64,000 nt of DNA from Ruminococcus sp. zg-924 (lineage in GTDB: Bacteria; Bacillota; Clostridia; Oscillospirales; Acutalibacteraceae): positions 30,160 through 94,159 of the forward strand of contig NZ_WNJZ01000011.1 of NCBI RefSeq assembly GCF_024433635.1, in the 5' to 3' direction. The translations under genes and the position numbers were made by a program. Position 1 is the first letter of the stretch; each line of letters starts with the position of its first letter. Below the pieces are notes generated by a model. The model did no database searches. It was not told the DNA's origin and worked only from the letters and a program-made list of their open reading frames with translations. Below are positions 6,694 to 17,000 of the stretch, one piece after another.

Positions 6694-9315
6694 ATGGAGT
6701 CGTGGTATCTGATACCGAAAAAGGAAATTCTGAGCCGTCTTAAATCAAGCAAGAACGGCTTAACAAATGAGCAAGCTAATGCCTTGCTTAAGGAAAATGG
6801 TGAAAACGCCCTGCTTGAGGGAAAGAAAAAAAGCACCCTGCGAGTTTTTCTTGAGCAATTTCTTGACTTGCTGGTAATCATACTTATTGTCGCCGCAATA
6901 GTTTCAGCATTAACCGGCGACCTTGAAAGTATGCTCGTTATTGTTTCCGTAATTGTTCTAAACGCAATTTTAGGTACAGTACAGCATGAGAAAGCTGCAA
7001 AATCGCTTGCAAGTCTTAAGAACTTGTCATCTCCGAGTGCAAAAGTTTTGCGTGACGGAGTTAAGATTGAAATTCCGTCAAAGCTTGTAGTACCCGGCGA
7101 TATACTGATTTTAGAAGCAGGTGATCTTGTTGCGGCAGACGGAAGAATTCTGAACAATTATTCGCTTCAGGTGAACGAAAGCTCACTTACAGGCGAATCG
7201 ACAAACGTTGACAAATCCGACGAAGATTTGTCCGACGAAATACCGCTTGCCGACAGAACAAATATGGTTTATTCGGGCAGCCTTGTTACCTACGGCAGAG
7301 CCGTTGTTGCCGTTACCTCAACAGGTATGGACACCGAGATTGGCAAGATTGCAAGCCTTATGAATGCAACTAAGGAAAAGAAAACTCCGCTTCAGGTAAG
7401 CCTTGACAAATTCAGCAGCAGCCTTGCAATTGTAATTATGATTATCTGCGCAATAGTTTTCGGTCTTACCTATTGGCAGTCGGGCCACGTACTTGATTCC
7501 CTGCTGTTTGCCGTTGCTCTTGCTGTTGCCGCTATTCCGGAGGCTTTAAGCTCAATTGTTACAATAGTTCAGGCTATGGGCACACAAAAGATGGCCAAAG
7601 AACAGGCTATCATCAAAGATTTAAAAGCGGTTGAAAGCCTTGGCTGTGTATCGGTAATCTGCTCAGACAAGACAGGTACTCTTACACAAAACAAAATGAC
7701 TGTTCAGCAGCTATATATTGACGGCAAGGTTATTAACCCTGATGAAATTGACATCAAAAACCAGCTTCACAGATATATGCTTTACGATGCCATTTTGTCG
7801 AACGATTCATCTATTGTTGACGGAAACGGCATTGGCGACCCGACCGAGTTCTGTTTGCTTGAAATGGCGGATAAAATTGAACTTGATTACAACTTCGTGC
7901 GTGACGCACTCGACAGACTTGAGGAAATTCCGTTTGACTCAGACAGAAAGCTTATGAGTACAAAGTATAAGCTACACGGCGTACCAACGGTTCTCACCAA
8001 GGGTGCTCTTGACGTTCTGCTTGACAGGACAACGCACATAAGAACATCAGACGGAATACGCAAGATTACAAAAGAGGACATCGACAGCATTACAAATCAG
8101 AATTTCGAGTTTTCAAACAACGGCCTTAGAGTTCTCGCCTTTGCTTACAAAGAGGTTGAGGATAATTTCACGCTGTCACTTGAAAATGAAAATGGCTTTA
8201 CTTTTATCGGTCTTATCTCTATGATTGACCCACCAAGGGAGGAATCCATTGACGCAGTTGCCGATGCTAAGCGTGCAGGAATCAAGCCTGTTATGATAAC
8301 GGGCGACCACAAAATTACAGCCACCGCCATTGCAAAGCAGATTGGCATTTGGAACGAGGGCGACATTTCCGTAACAGGCAGTGAGCTTGACAATATGAGC
8401 GAGGAGGAACTTAACGAAAAGATTGAGAAAATTTCGGTGTACGCAAGGGTATCTCCTGAAAACAAAATAAGAATTGTAAGTGCATGGCAGAACAAGGGCA
8501 GCATTGTTGCTATGACAGGCGACGGCGTAAACGATGCGCCTGCGCTTAAAAAGGCTGACATAGGCGTTGCAATGGGAATTACCGGAACTGAGGTTTCTAA
8601 GGACGCAGCATCAATGATTCTGGCAGATGATAACTTTGCCACTATAATCAAGGCTGTTACAAACGGAAGAAATGTTTACAGGAACATAAAAAATGCAATC
8701 AAATTCCTGCTTTCGGGCAATATGGCGGCTATTTTGTCGGTGCTTTATGTGTCAATTCTCGCCTCATTCATTCCGGGTCTGCCTGTTCCCTTTGCGCCGG
8801 TACACCTGCTGTTCATTAACCTGCTGACCGACTCACTTCCTGCTATTGCAATCGGCATGGAGCCTGCGGAGCGAGGTTTGCTTAACCAAAAGCCGAGAGA
8901 TCCCAAAGAGGGGATTCTTACCAAAGAGTTTATGCTTAAGCTTTTGGGTATCGGAGGACTTATTGCAATCTTCACAATGAGCAGCTATCACATTGGATTT
9001 TCCACAGGCGGCAAGCTCACGGCTATGACAATGGCTTTCGCAACTCTCACTCTTGCAAGGCTTTTCCATGGTTTCAACTGCCGCAGCAGCAAGTCGATAT
9101 TCAAGCTTGGTTTCACAAGCAACCCATGGAGCCTTGGAGCTTTCGCACTCGGCGTTATACTTCTTTCCCTTGTGCTGTTCATTCCGCCGCTTCAGTCGAT
9201 ATTTACAGTTGCGCCGCTGAGTTTATTGCAGCTTCTTTATGTGCTGCTGTTCGCATTAGCTCCGACAATTATCATTCAGATTTGCAAGGTTATAAGAGAT
9301 TCATTTAAACGTTAA
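6694..9315 (+). CDS. P-type cation ATPase under Mn riboswitch control (probable Mn2+/Ca2+ efflux)
   Basis: This 873-aa pump has TGES (166-169), DKTGT (325-329) and TGDGVNDAP, with about ten membrane helices. Helix 4 reads IPEALSSIVT (281-290), as I recall it from the riboswitch-controlled Mn/Ca exporters of lactic acid bacteria and streptococci, rather than the PEGLP form of plain calcium pumps. Together with the yybP-ykoY leader this makes Mn2+ export the most likely role, with Ca2+ possible. AGGAGG lies 8 bases before the ATG. The gene appears monocistronic; no clear terminator is visible before the next gene 101 bases on. Confidence 0.92.
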   Translation: MESWYLIPKKEILSRLKSSKNGLTNEQANALLKENGENALLEGKKKSTLRVFLEQFLDLLVIILIVAAIVSALTGDLESMLVIVSVIVLNAILGTVQHEKAAKSLASLKNLSSPSAKVLRDGVKIEIPSKLVVPGDILILEAGDLVAADGRILNNYSLQVNESSLTGESTNVDKSDEDLSDEIPLADRTNMVYSGSLVTYGRAVVAVTSTGMDTEIGKIASLMNATKEKKTPLQVSLDKFSSSLAIVIMIICAIVFGLTYWQSGHVLDSLLFAVALAVAAIPEALSSIVTIVQAMGTQKMAKEQAIIKDLKAVESLGCVSVICSDKTGTLTQNKMTVQQLYIDGKVINPDEIDIKNQLHRYMLYDAILSNDSSIVDGNGIGDPTEFCLLEMADKIELDYNFVRDALDRLEEIPFDSDRKLMSTKYKLHGVPTVLTKGALDVLLDRTTHIRTSDGIRKITKEDIDSITNQNFEFSNNGLRVLAFAYKEVEDNFTLSLENENGFTFIGLISMIDPPREESIDAVADAKRAGIKPVMITGDHKITATAIAKQIGIWNEGDISVTGSELDNMSEEELNEKIEKISVYARVSPENKIRIVSAWQNKGSIVAMTGDGVNDAPALKKADIGVAMGITGTEVSKDAASMILADDNFATIIKAVTNGRNVYRNIKNAIKFLLSGNMAAILSVLYVSILASFIPGLPVPFAPVHLLFINLLTDSLPAIAIGMEPAERGLLNQKPRDPKEGILTKEFMLKLLGIGGLIAIFTMSSYHIGFSTGGKLTAMTMAFATLTLARLFHGFNCRSSKSIFKLGFTSNPWSLGAFALGVILLSLVLFIPPLQSIFTVAPLSLLQLLYVLLFALAPTIIIQICKVIRDSFKR

Positions 9316-9368
9316 ATTTAATTTCATTTGCCGCACACGCAGCCTTATTGTTTTGTTTCTGATAATAT

Positions 9369-9382
9369 GGTAATATATTACC
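9369..9382. promoter_or_regulatory. 14-bp palindrome upstream of the rRNA methyltransferase gene
   Basis: GGTAATATATTACC is a perfect palindrome 34 bases before the ATG at 9417. It overlaps a TATTAC/TAATAT stretch that could serve as the -10 element, so it is a possible operator. No regulator is known. Confidence 0.4.
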
Positions 9383-9416
9383 GTATTTACTATAACAAAC
9401 GAAAGGCGGAGCATTA

Positions 9417-10232
9417 ATGCTGAACTTCAGCTGCCCGGTGTGCGGCAATTTTTTATATACAGACGGCAAAACCTACAAATGCGAAAAAGGTCACTGCTTT
9501 GACGTTGCAAAGCAGGGCTATGTAAATCTGCTGCAAAGCCAGCAATCAAAGCTTAAACGCCATGGTGATGACAAGCTGATGGTACGTGCAAGATATGAGT
9601 TTTTAAACGACGGGTACTATGCGCCGCTGATGGAAAGACTATGCGACGCAGTTAACAGATATTTGCCTGATAAGGCGTCTATTATCGACGCAGGCTGCGG
9701 AGATTGTTGCTACAGCTCATACATTGCCGAGAAGCTTTACAGCAAACAGCTTGACATAGCAGGAATTGACATTTCAAAAGACGCGGTTATTTTTGGTGCT
9801 AAGAGAAAAAGTAATTTAAGGCTTGCGATTGCCAGCGTGTTCTCAATGCCGTTTGCCGATTTAAGCACAGATGCAATTTTAAACGTTTTCTCCCCTTTTG
9901 CAGTCGACGAATACGCAAGAATTCTAAAGTGCGGCGGATATTTATTCAGAGTAATTCCTCTTGAAAATCACCTGTTCGGTCTTAAGGAAAAGGTTTATGA
10001 CAAGCCGTACAAAAACCCAACCGAGGAAGTAAACATTGACGGCTTTACGCTTGTTGAAAACATTGAGGTAAAATACACGCTTGAACTGAAAAGCATCGAA
10101 AGCATTGACAATTTATTCAAAATGACGCCGTATTACTATAAAACATCAAAACAGGATCAAGCTAAGCTTAACGGCATACAGAGCTTAAAAACACCAGTTG
10201 AATTCTCTGTTTTGATTTACAAAAAGCATTGA
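9417..10232 (+). CDS. rlmA: 23S rRNA (guanine-N1)-methyltransferase RlmA-like
   Basis: The 271-aa protein begins with a Cys-rich zinc-finger-like segment, CPVCGNFLYTDGKTYKC then KGHCFDVAKQGYVNLL, characteristic of the RlmA family. A class I SAM-dependent methyltransferase fold follows, with motif I at IIDAGCGDCCYSS (about 86-98). Family members methylate a guanine in helix 35 of 23S rRNA (G745 or G748), which affects the macrolide-binding exit tunnel; which base is modified here cannot be decided. GAAAGGCGGAG supports the start. The gene's end abuts the ribosome binding site of the FkbM gene. Confidence 0.88.
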   Translation: MLNFSCPVCGNFLYTDGKTYKCEKGHCFDVAKQGYVNLLQSQQSKLKRHGDDKLMVRARYEFLNDGYYAPLMERLCDAVNRYLPDKASIIDAGCGDCCYSSYIAEKLYSKQLDIAGIDISKDAVIFGAKRKSNLRLAIASVFSMPFADLSTDAILNVFSPFAVDEYARILKCGGYLFRVIPLENHLFGLKEKVYDKPYKNPTEEVNIDGFTLVENIEVKYTLELKSIESIDNLFKMTPYYYKTSKQDQAKLNGIQSLKTPVEFSVLIYKKH

Positions 10233-10240
10233 GGGATAAA

Positions 10241-11299
10241 ATGACAGACTTACTGAAAAACGAAATATCCTCCTGGGAATACATAAGTCAAAGCGGCTTG
10301 CCGGTAGTTATATACGGTATGGGAAACGGAGCAGACGTTATAATAAACAGGCTTGACAAATACGGAATAAGCGTAACTGATTTTTTTGCAAGCGATGATT
10401 TTGTAAGGGGTCAGAGCTTTCATGGGAAAAGGGTTAAGCGTTTACTTGAAATTGAACAGGAACTTGACGACTTTATAATACTAATCGGCTTTGGAACACA
10501 AAGAACCGATGTAATTGACAACATTAAAAATATTGCAAAAAGGCACACCGTTATAGCGCCGACTGCACCTGTGTTTGGCAATAACTTCTTTGATAAGAAT
10601 TTTGTGCGCCAAAACAGCGACAAGCTTCAAGCGGCTTATGAGTTGTTCAAAGAGGAAAAATCCCGCAGGGTTTACGAAAACATAGTGCGTTTTAATTACA
10701 CAGGCAGGCTTGAATATCTTTTTGCAGCAGACAGCGAAAAGGATGAGGTTTTTATGAATGTCCTTAAGCTCGCTGACGACGAAAATTATCTTGATTTGGG
10801 CGCATACAGAGGCGACACGATTGACGAGTTTTTAAGGTTTTGCGACGGAAAGTACAGCAGTATTACCGCAGTTGAGCCTGATGCGAAAACGTTTAAAAAA
10901 CTTATGGAGCATTGCTCGTGTTTAGATAGATTTGAAGCCTTTAATGCGGCTGCGTGGAGCAGTAACACAGAAATATTCTTTGACAAAAAAGGTGGCAGAA
11001 TGTCTGCCGTTTCAGACAACGGAGCAAAAGTCAAATCCGTTTCGGTTGACGAACTTTACAGCAGCAGAGATGTTTCATATATTAAGGCTGATGTTGAGGG
11101 CTGCGAGTATGAGATGCTGCTTGGCGCTAAAACAACAATAAAGCAATGCAAGCCGAAGCTTAACATAGCGCTTTACCACCGTGGTGAGGATATATTTAAG
11201 CTGCCGCTTATGCTCAAGGAACTGCGCCCGGATTACAGCTTTTTTCTTCGGCATCACCCGTATATTCCCTCGTGGGATACAAATTTATACTGTATTTAG
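10241..11299 (+). CDS. FkbM-family methyltransferase
   Basis: The protein (352 aa from ATG 10241) opens with a Rossmann-like nucleotide-binding motif VVIYGMGNGADVI (about 20-32). A C-terminal FkbM domain then shows motif I in YLDLGAYRGDTIDEF and the acidic loop AVEPDA. FkbM enzymes are SAM-dependent O-methyltransferases of sugars or other small molecules; the substrate is unknown. I chose ATG 10241 because GAGGG over the end of rlmA precedes it by a normal distance. An in-frame TTG at 10229 overlaps the rlmA stop codon. It is probably translated from the rlmA transcript. Confidence 0.82.
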   Translation: MTDLLKNEISSWEYISQSGLPVVIYGMGNGADVIINRLDKYGISVTDFFASDDFVRGQSFHGKRVKRLLEIEQELDDFIILIGFGTQRTDVIDNIKNIAKRHTVIAPTAPVFGNNFFDKNFVRQNSDKLQAAYELFKEEKSRRVYENIVRFNYTGRLEYLFAADSEKDEVFMNVLKLADDENYLDLGAYRGDTIDEFLRFCDGKYSSITAVEPDAKTFKKLMEHCSCLDRFEAFNAAAWSSNTEIFFDKKGGRMSAVSDNGAKVKSVSVDELYSSRDVSYIKADVEGCEYEMLLGAKTTIKQCKPKLNIALYHRGEDIFKLPLMLKELRPDYSFFLRHHPYIPSWDTNLYCI

Positions 11300-11301
11300 A
11301 C

Positions 11302-11330
11302 AACCACTCCGCCGCTTTGGCGGAGTGGTT
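11302..11330 (+). terminator. Hairpin terminator after the FkbM gene
   Basis: A perfect 12-bp GC-rich stem (11302-11313 with 11319-11330) follows the FkbM stop codon by 2 bases. No T-run follows, so it may be a weak terminator or a 3'-end stabilising hairpin. Confidence 0.6.
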
Positions 11331-11381
11331 ACCGTTTGTCGGCTAAAAACAACCACTTATCTCTTTTTAATAGAAATATCA

Positions 11382-11403
11382 TTACAGTTGCCATATACTG
11401 TAA
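11382..11403. promoter_or_regulatory. Inverted repeat before the LytTR gene
   Basis: TTACAGT, 8 bases, ACTGTAA is a perfect inverted repeat ending a few bases before the ribosome binding site of the LytTR gene. It overlaps a TATACT hexamer (11394-11399). It could be a binding site for the LytTR protein or an RNA hairpin; it does not match the usual LytTR direct-repeat consensus. Confidence 0.5.
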
Positions 11404-11422
11404 GCACAGGAGGAGGAAAACC

Positions 11423-11863
11423 ATGGAAATAGAAATTAAGCTTGACCAAAGCAGAAAAACACCAAAGGTCATTATAGTGACCGACGTAATCACAGACGAG
11501 GTGAGCGAGATTGTACAAAGACTGAAAACAAGCAATCATGAAATTGTCAGCGGAATAAAGGATGGTTGCGTTGAGATAATCAACGTAGCGTCACTGGTAA
11601 GGATTTATTCAGCTGATAAAAAGGTGATGATACGCACCGACAGCGGAGAGTTCTTATCAAGGCAACGGCTTTATGAATTTGAGCAAATACTTGACAGCAA
11701 CAGCTTTGTGAGAATTTCAAACTCAGAGATTGTGAATCTGAAAAAAATCAAGAGCCTTGATTTAAGCCTTTCAGGCACAATCTGCGTTAAGTTTACAAAC
11801 GGCGAAACCACATTTACCTCACGGCGGTATGTGGCAAAACTTAAAAAAATTTTAGGGATATAA
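11423..11863 (+). CDS. LytTR-type DNA-binding regulator
   Basis: The start ATG 11423 follows AGGAGGAGG. The 146-aa product has a short N-terminal domain of about 45 residues and a C-terminal LytTR DNA-binding domain, recognisable from RLYEFEQIL, FVRISNSEIVNLKKIKSL and FTSRRYVAKLKKILG. There is no receiver domain, so it is not a two-component response regulator. Free LytTR proteins of this size usually sit beside a DUF3021 membrane protein, as here, and regulate the pair; the membrane partner may hold the regulator inactive. The DUF3021 gene begins 13 bases after its stop. Confidence 0.88.
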   Translation: MEIEIKLDQSRKTPKVIIVTDVITDEVSEIVQRLKTSNHEIVSGIKDGCVEIINVASLVRIYSADKKVMIRTDSGEFLSRQRLYEFEQILDSNSFVRISNSEIVNLKKIKSLDLSLSGTICVKFTNGETTFTSRRYVAKLKKILGI

Positions 11864-11876
11864 AGGAGTAAGAAGC

Positions 11877-12332
11877 ATGGCAAAAAAAGTTATTTTAAGA
11901 GGTACCGGCGGTTTTTTCATTGGCGTATTCATCACTGTAATGATTCCTGTGATAATTTCATACTGCATAGGTGACGGAAAATATTACCCTATTGTTCCGC
12001 AATTCATTGAACAGTGCGGCAACGAGATAAATGCGGCGGCACTCCAATATCTGCTCGGCGGTGTGTTTGGGTTTGTTTGCTCGGCAAGCTCTCTTGTGTT
12101 TGCATCTGAAAAAATCGGGTTTTTAATGCAGACGGTTATCCACTTTTTGTGTCTGTCATTGTCAACGCTGCCGATAGCATATATATGCCACTGGATGGAG
12201 CACAGCTTCTGGGGAGTTTTTTCTTACATTGCGATTTTTATATTCATATATATTCTTGTATTTATTTTCATGACAATATACTGGAGAATAAAATTAAAGA
12301 AAATGAATGAGAAGCTTTCAGAAAAGAGCTGA
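11877..12332 (+). CDS. DUF3021-type membrane protein, partner of LytTR regulator
   Basis: This 151-aa protein has four predicted membrane segments (about 12-34, 55-80, 85-103 and 112-138) and a basic C-terminus, matching the four-helix DUF3021 proteins that accompany free LytTR regulators. GGAGT precedes the ATG at 11877, and the 13-base gap to the regulator indicates cotranscription. By analogy with described LytTR-membrane inhibitor pairs, it may bind and restrain the regulator at the membrane. That role is inference from the family, not from a motif. Confidence 0.83.
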   Translation: MAKKVILRGTGGFFIGVFITVMIPVIISYCIGDGKYYPIVPQFIEQCGNEINAAALQYLLGGVFGFVCSASSLVFASEKIGFLMQTVIHFLCLSLSTLPIAYICHWMEHSFWGVFSYIAIFIFIYILVFIFMTIYWRIKLKKMNEKLSEKS

Positions 12333-12342
12333 TAATAAGCGT

Positions 12343-12376
12343 AAGCCGGACGGTTAATTCGTCCGGCTTGTTTATT
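12343..12376. terminator. Terminator between convergent DUF3021 and ade genes
   Basis: A perfect 10-bp stem (12343-12352 with 12360-12369) is followed on the plus strand by GTTTATTTATTTT. It is positioned to end the plus-strand unit and may also end the minus-strand addB-addA-ade unit. Confidence 0.8.
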
Positions 12377-14067
12377 TATTTTATTAATTCAAATTTATCA
12401 ACGTCAACAACGCCAAGGCTTGTAAGCTTGATATGCGGAATAACAGGCAGGCTGACAAATGAGAGCGTCATAAAAGGGTCTATGTTCGTATTAACTCCGA
12501 GAGAATACGCTGCGCCTTTAAGCTGAGCTATATTTTCCGCCACCTGATTTATTGGCTTATCGGTCATCAGTCCGGCTATATCAAGCTCCAGGCTTTCTAC
12601 AATCTCTTGATTATTGATTACAATCATTCCGCCGCACATATCAATTATGCCGTTAACAGCTGCCGCAATATCGCTGTCATTCGTTCCGACTGCAATAATA
12701 TTGTGCGAATCATGCGCTATACTTGTGGCTACCGCACCTGATTTTAATCCGTAGCCTTTGATATAGCAAACGCCAATATGGCCTGTGTTTTTGTGACGTT
12801 CAACTACACATACCTTTAATATATCGTTAGCCACGTCAATTCCGCTTGCCTCTCCCTCATCGGCTGTGACTATCTGACCGCTTATCAGACCTATCACCTT
12901 TGTACTGTTTTTTATTCTAAGTAAATCTGCGGTGATTTTTGCTGTATTCATAGTGTGCCGTGCGAGGTAGTCAAGTTTACTGTCAATTTTGGCAGACGGA
13001 ATTTCAGCAAAAGGTTCAAGCTTTACACCGTTTTTATATACGCTGTCAATCCCAACGCTGTTTATATCGTCGAGCAGGACCAAATCAGCAATATATCCCG
13101 GCGCAACGGCTCCACGTTTTGGCAAATTAAAATACTGAGCTGAATTAAACGAGGCGACCTTGTACGCAATTTCTGCCTTAACACCGCCTTCAATAGCCTT
13201 CTTAATTATATAATCAATGTGTCCGCTGCTTACAAGCTCACCCGGATGCTTGTCATCTGTTGCGAACAGGCATCTTGAGCAGGTATCAGCTTTAAGCAGT
13301 GAAGTAAGCTCATCAAGGTTTTTGCTTGCCGTCCCCTGTCTTATCATAATGTATTGCCCGATTGACAGCTTTTCAAGTGCCTCCTGCGTTGTGGTACATT
13401 CATGGTCGGACATTACACCTGCGGCAACATATGCATTCAGGCTCTTGCCGCTCAAACCCGGTGCGTGACCGTCAACAGCTTTTCCCTCGTTTTCGGCTGA
13501 AAGTATCATTTTAATAATCTCTTCATCTCCACCGATTGTCGCAGGGAAATTCATCATCTCGGCAAGTCCGAGAACACGTGGATTTTTCATATATTGCTCT
13601 GTATCACAGTGGTTAATCACAGCACCGTTTTCGTCAAACGGACTTGAAGGAACACAGGACGGAACAACAAAAAATACATCTATCGGGAGGTTTTCTGTTG
13701 CGCTGAGCATATAATTAATTCCATTTGTTCCAAGCACGTTTGTTATTTCGTGCGGGTCGGTTACAACCGCTGTTGTTCCGTGAGCAGACACCGCCTGAGC
13801 AAAGCTTTTCGGTGATACTATGGAGCTTTCAAGGTGAATGTGGCTGTCAATAAAGCCCGGCACAAGGCTCTTTCCTGTGCAGTCAAGCTCTTTTTCGCCG
13901 TTGTATTCACCTATACCTGCAATAAAACCGCCGGCAACCGCAACATCGGCTGTTACAAACTCATTTGTAAAAACATTAAGATACTTTACGTTTTTGAACA
14001 CAAGCTCAGCTTTTCGTCTGCCTGCGGCTGTTTCTATAAGCTGTTTTCTTTTTTCAATATTATTCAT
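12376..14067 (-). CDS. ade: Adenine deaminase
   Basis: The protein (563 aa from 14067) belongs to the Ade branch of the amidohydrolases. It has the metal-binding HIHLESS motif, DPHEITNVLG, VDGHAPGLSG and SDHECTT blocks, and a normal length of about 570. It converts adenine to hypoxanthine plus ammonia in purine salvage. Two starts are possible: ATG 14076 overlaps the addA stop as ATGA, but the GAGG site fits ATG 14067 better, so I use the latter. The gene follows addB and addA, an uncommon neighbourhood that implies shared transcription rather than shared function. Confidence 0.93.
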   Translation of the reverse strand: MNNIEKRKQLIETAAGRRKAELVFKNVKYLNVFTNEFVTADVAVAGGFIAGIGEYNGEKELDCTGKSLVPGFIDSHIHLESSIVSPKSFAQAVSAHGTTAVVTDPHEITNVLGTNGINYMLSATENLPIDVFFVVPSCVPSSPFDENGAVINHCDTEQYMKNPRVLGLAEMMNFPATIGGDEEIIKMILSAENEGKAVDGHAPGLSGKSLNAYVAAGVMSDHECTTTQEALEKLSIGQYIMIRQGTASKNLDELTSLLKADTCSRCLFATDDKHPGELVSSGHIDYIIKKAIEGGVKAEIAYKVASFNSAQYFNLPKRGAVAPGYIADLVLLDDINSVGIDSVYKNGVKLEPFAEIPSAKIDSKLDYLARHTMNTAKITADLLRIKNSTKVIGLISGQIVTADEGEASGIDVANDILKVCVVERHKNTGHIGVCYIKGYGLKSGAVATSIAHDSHNIIAVGTNDSDIAAAVNGIIDMCGGMIVINNQEIVESLELDIAGLMTDKPINQVAENIAQLKGAAYSLGVNTNIDPFMTLSFVSLPVIPHIKLTSLGVVDVDKFELIK

Positions 14068-14072
14068 AGCAA

Positions 14073-17000
14073 TCATACCTCTATTATATCATTAAGCTCA
14101 AAGGAATATATAACGCAGCGTGACACCTCAAAACCTGTTGACAGCTTCATAGCGTAGCTGTAAAGCCTGAGCTGCTCGGCGTATTTACTTTTAAGCTCGT
14201 TCATATTTTTTACTCTGTCTGTTTTATAGTCGATTATTACCAATCTTCCGTTTTCCACAAAAGCACAGTCAACGGCGCCCTGCAAAATTAGTTCGTCATT
14301 ATCCGAAAGCTCGTTATCATCAAAAATATCCTTCGCCTTTATTTTGACGGTGAACCGATATTCTCGGAAGGTTTCATCACCATACAAAAAACTTTGCATA
14401 ATCGGAGTGTTAAGGCAGTTTAAAACCTTTTGCGTATCAACTATATCAGCCTGCGCCTGCGTTATAAACCTTTTGCTTACCAGGCGCTCAATCTCAGCTT
14501 GCGGGTTTTCGGAAAAGGCTTTGTAGTCGGCAAACTGCATAAGAGTGTGAATTGCAGTGCCCTTTTGAGCCGCCGTCATTTTTTCATCCGCCAAAAACGC
14601 AGGACGTGCTGAGAAGGAATGTGTTCTGCTGTCGTCTTTATGAGCAATGTCGGACACCGAAACCTTAACGGGTATTTTCGTAAGAGCGTTGTTGTTATAT
14701 TCAAGTGAAAGCCTGCGCTTTATTTCTTCAAATGAAATATTAATGTTGTTGTCCGGCTTTTCCTCTATCTCAAGGAATTGTTCGGCAATTTCATTGCCCA
14801 TATATATTTCAGTTTTCCAAAAGTCCTCCGTCTTGCCGTCAAACGGTTTGCACGGCTGTTCAAGAATATCTGACAGATTACTGTTTGCACCGTACAGTAT
14901 CGCACAGGCTGCAAGCCTCTGTGCTGCTGTAGAAAAATTGCGAACTACATACGGGTGAATTTTTCCGTTTTCACAATCAAGCTTAGAATAAAGCTCATTC
15001 AGCGTTTTTTTGACGTCGCCGCTGCGGAATGAGGCGAGCATAAAAAGCTTTTCCTTTGCCCTTGTAAGCGCAACATACAGAACACGAAGCTCCTCTGATA
15101 TTTCATCTATATCCTGCTGCATTTTTACAGCCTGCTTCTGGACTGTTTCAAGCTTATACGGTCCGTCGATATAATTGACAGCCGCACCTACACCGAGCTT
15201 TGGGTGCATTAAAAGCTGTGAAGCGTCATAGTGCTTCTGCGAAGATATTCCGGCAACAAAGCACACCGGAAATTCAAGCCCCTTTGAGCTGTGTATTGTC
15301 ATTATTCTTACCCGACTTATCTCGCTGTCAGCCTTAGCTGCCTTAAGCTCGACGCTCTGCTCAATCAGCTTGTCAAGGTATCGGATATATGATGAAAGGC
15401 TACCTCCTGATTCATCATAGTCGGCTGTGTACTGCTGAAAAAGTCTAAGGTTATTAAGCTTTAGCTGTCCTCCCTCAGTTGAGGAAACAAGCAATAGATA
15501 AGCAGTTTTTGAGTATATTTCTTCAAGCAGCTCCGAAAGGCTGCAGGTGGTTGAATGATTTCTAAAGCTTTTAAGCGCATCGCAAAGCTCCTTGCAATGC
15601 TTATCTCCGTTTGCGGCAAATTTTGAAACTGACGCATACAGCGGCTCACGGCGGTTTTCTGCTCTGATTTTCGCAAGCTCCGTCGGAGTAAAGGCGAAAA
15701 TCGGGCTTGTCATAACATTTAAAAGCGGTACATCCTGAAGAGGATTGCTGATAACCTTGAGCAACGAAATAATAATAGAAATTTCCACAGTATCAAGGAA
15801 GTTGTCTGAGCTGCTGCATTGTGCAGGGATTCCTCCTGCGTTCAACACGCTGAGATAATCAAGAGCGTGTGTGTTGTTGCGAAGTAAAATTGCAAAGTCG
15901 CTGTATCTTGCTTCTCTTTTCACTCCGTTTTCTTCCACCTTGAAATCCTGCTTCATTTGAATGATTCTGTTTGATATCAGCCGTGCCTCTGCCATATAAG
16001 CTGTAACTTCCAATTTATTCGGGGTAAAAAGCATATCAAGCGTACAGTCGGGGGTATTGTCCTCACTGTATGTTGCGCCGCACACAAGCTTATCTTCATT
16101 GAGGTAATACATATCTCCTGCCTGTGGCGACATAAGCTTTGAAAAGATAAAGTTTACATTTTCAGTAATGCCGCTTCGACTTCTGAAATTCTTATCAAGC
16201 ACAATTTTTGCCGGGTAATTATCAAGCTCCCTGTCATACGGCTGATAATTATTTTTTCGGCGTAAAAAAAGCTCAGGGTTAGCCTGACGGAAGCGATATA
16301 TACTTTGCTTTACGTCGCCGACTACAAAGAGTTTTCTGCCATTGTCACTCACGCTTGTAAATATTAAATCCTGCACCTCGTTTGCATCCTGATATTCGTC
16401 AACCATAACCTCGTCATATGAATCCGACAGCTTGCGGGCAAGGTCGGTTATCTGACCGTTATTATATAAAAGACGAACAGTCCAATGCTCAAGGTCAGAG
16501 AAATCCGCCAGGCTCTCCTCCTTTTTAAGTCTTGCATATTCTTCCGTAAAGAGTTTTACCGTCTTGAACAACGCCGAAATGGCAGGACGAACAATTGCCG
16601 TTGCTGTTGAGTATTGCTCGCTGCTGCATATAAAAAGCTTAGGAATATTATTAGTTAATTCCTTTTTTATCATAGCGCAGATATTTGCTATTTTTATTTT
16701 TGTCGGGTTCTTAGCATATCCTTTTGCCGCCGAGAGTCTGCTGAATTTGTGTTCTGTGCTTGAAAACTTATACAATCCGTCCCAATCCTCAGCTTTAACA
16801 AGACAGAAAAATTCATCTGCAAGCGCCTTATATTCGCTCTCTAATACCTCGCCGAAGCCGGCGCCTATTTCCGGATATCTTTCAAACAAGCTTAAACATT
16901 CATTCGCCTTGTCCGTGAGGAACTCAGCGGCAAGCCTTGCCTCGCCAAGAATTGCTCTGCCCCATATACTTTGCGAAACACTGTCAATTGAATAATCAGC

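Noticed and set aside
12376..14076. Functional link between adenine deaminase and AddAB
   Set aside because: Only the ATGA overlap supports it; no pathway connection is known, so cotranscription is the simplest reading.
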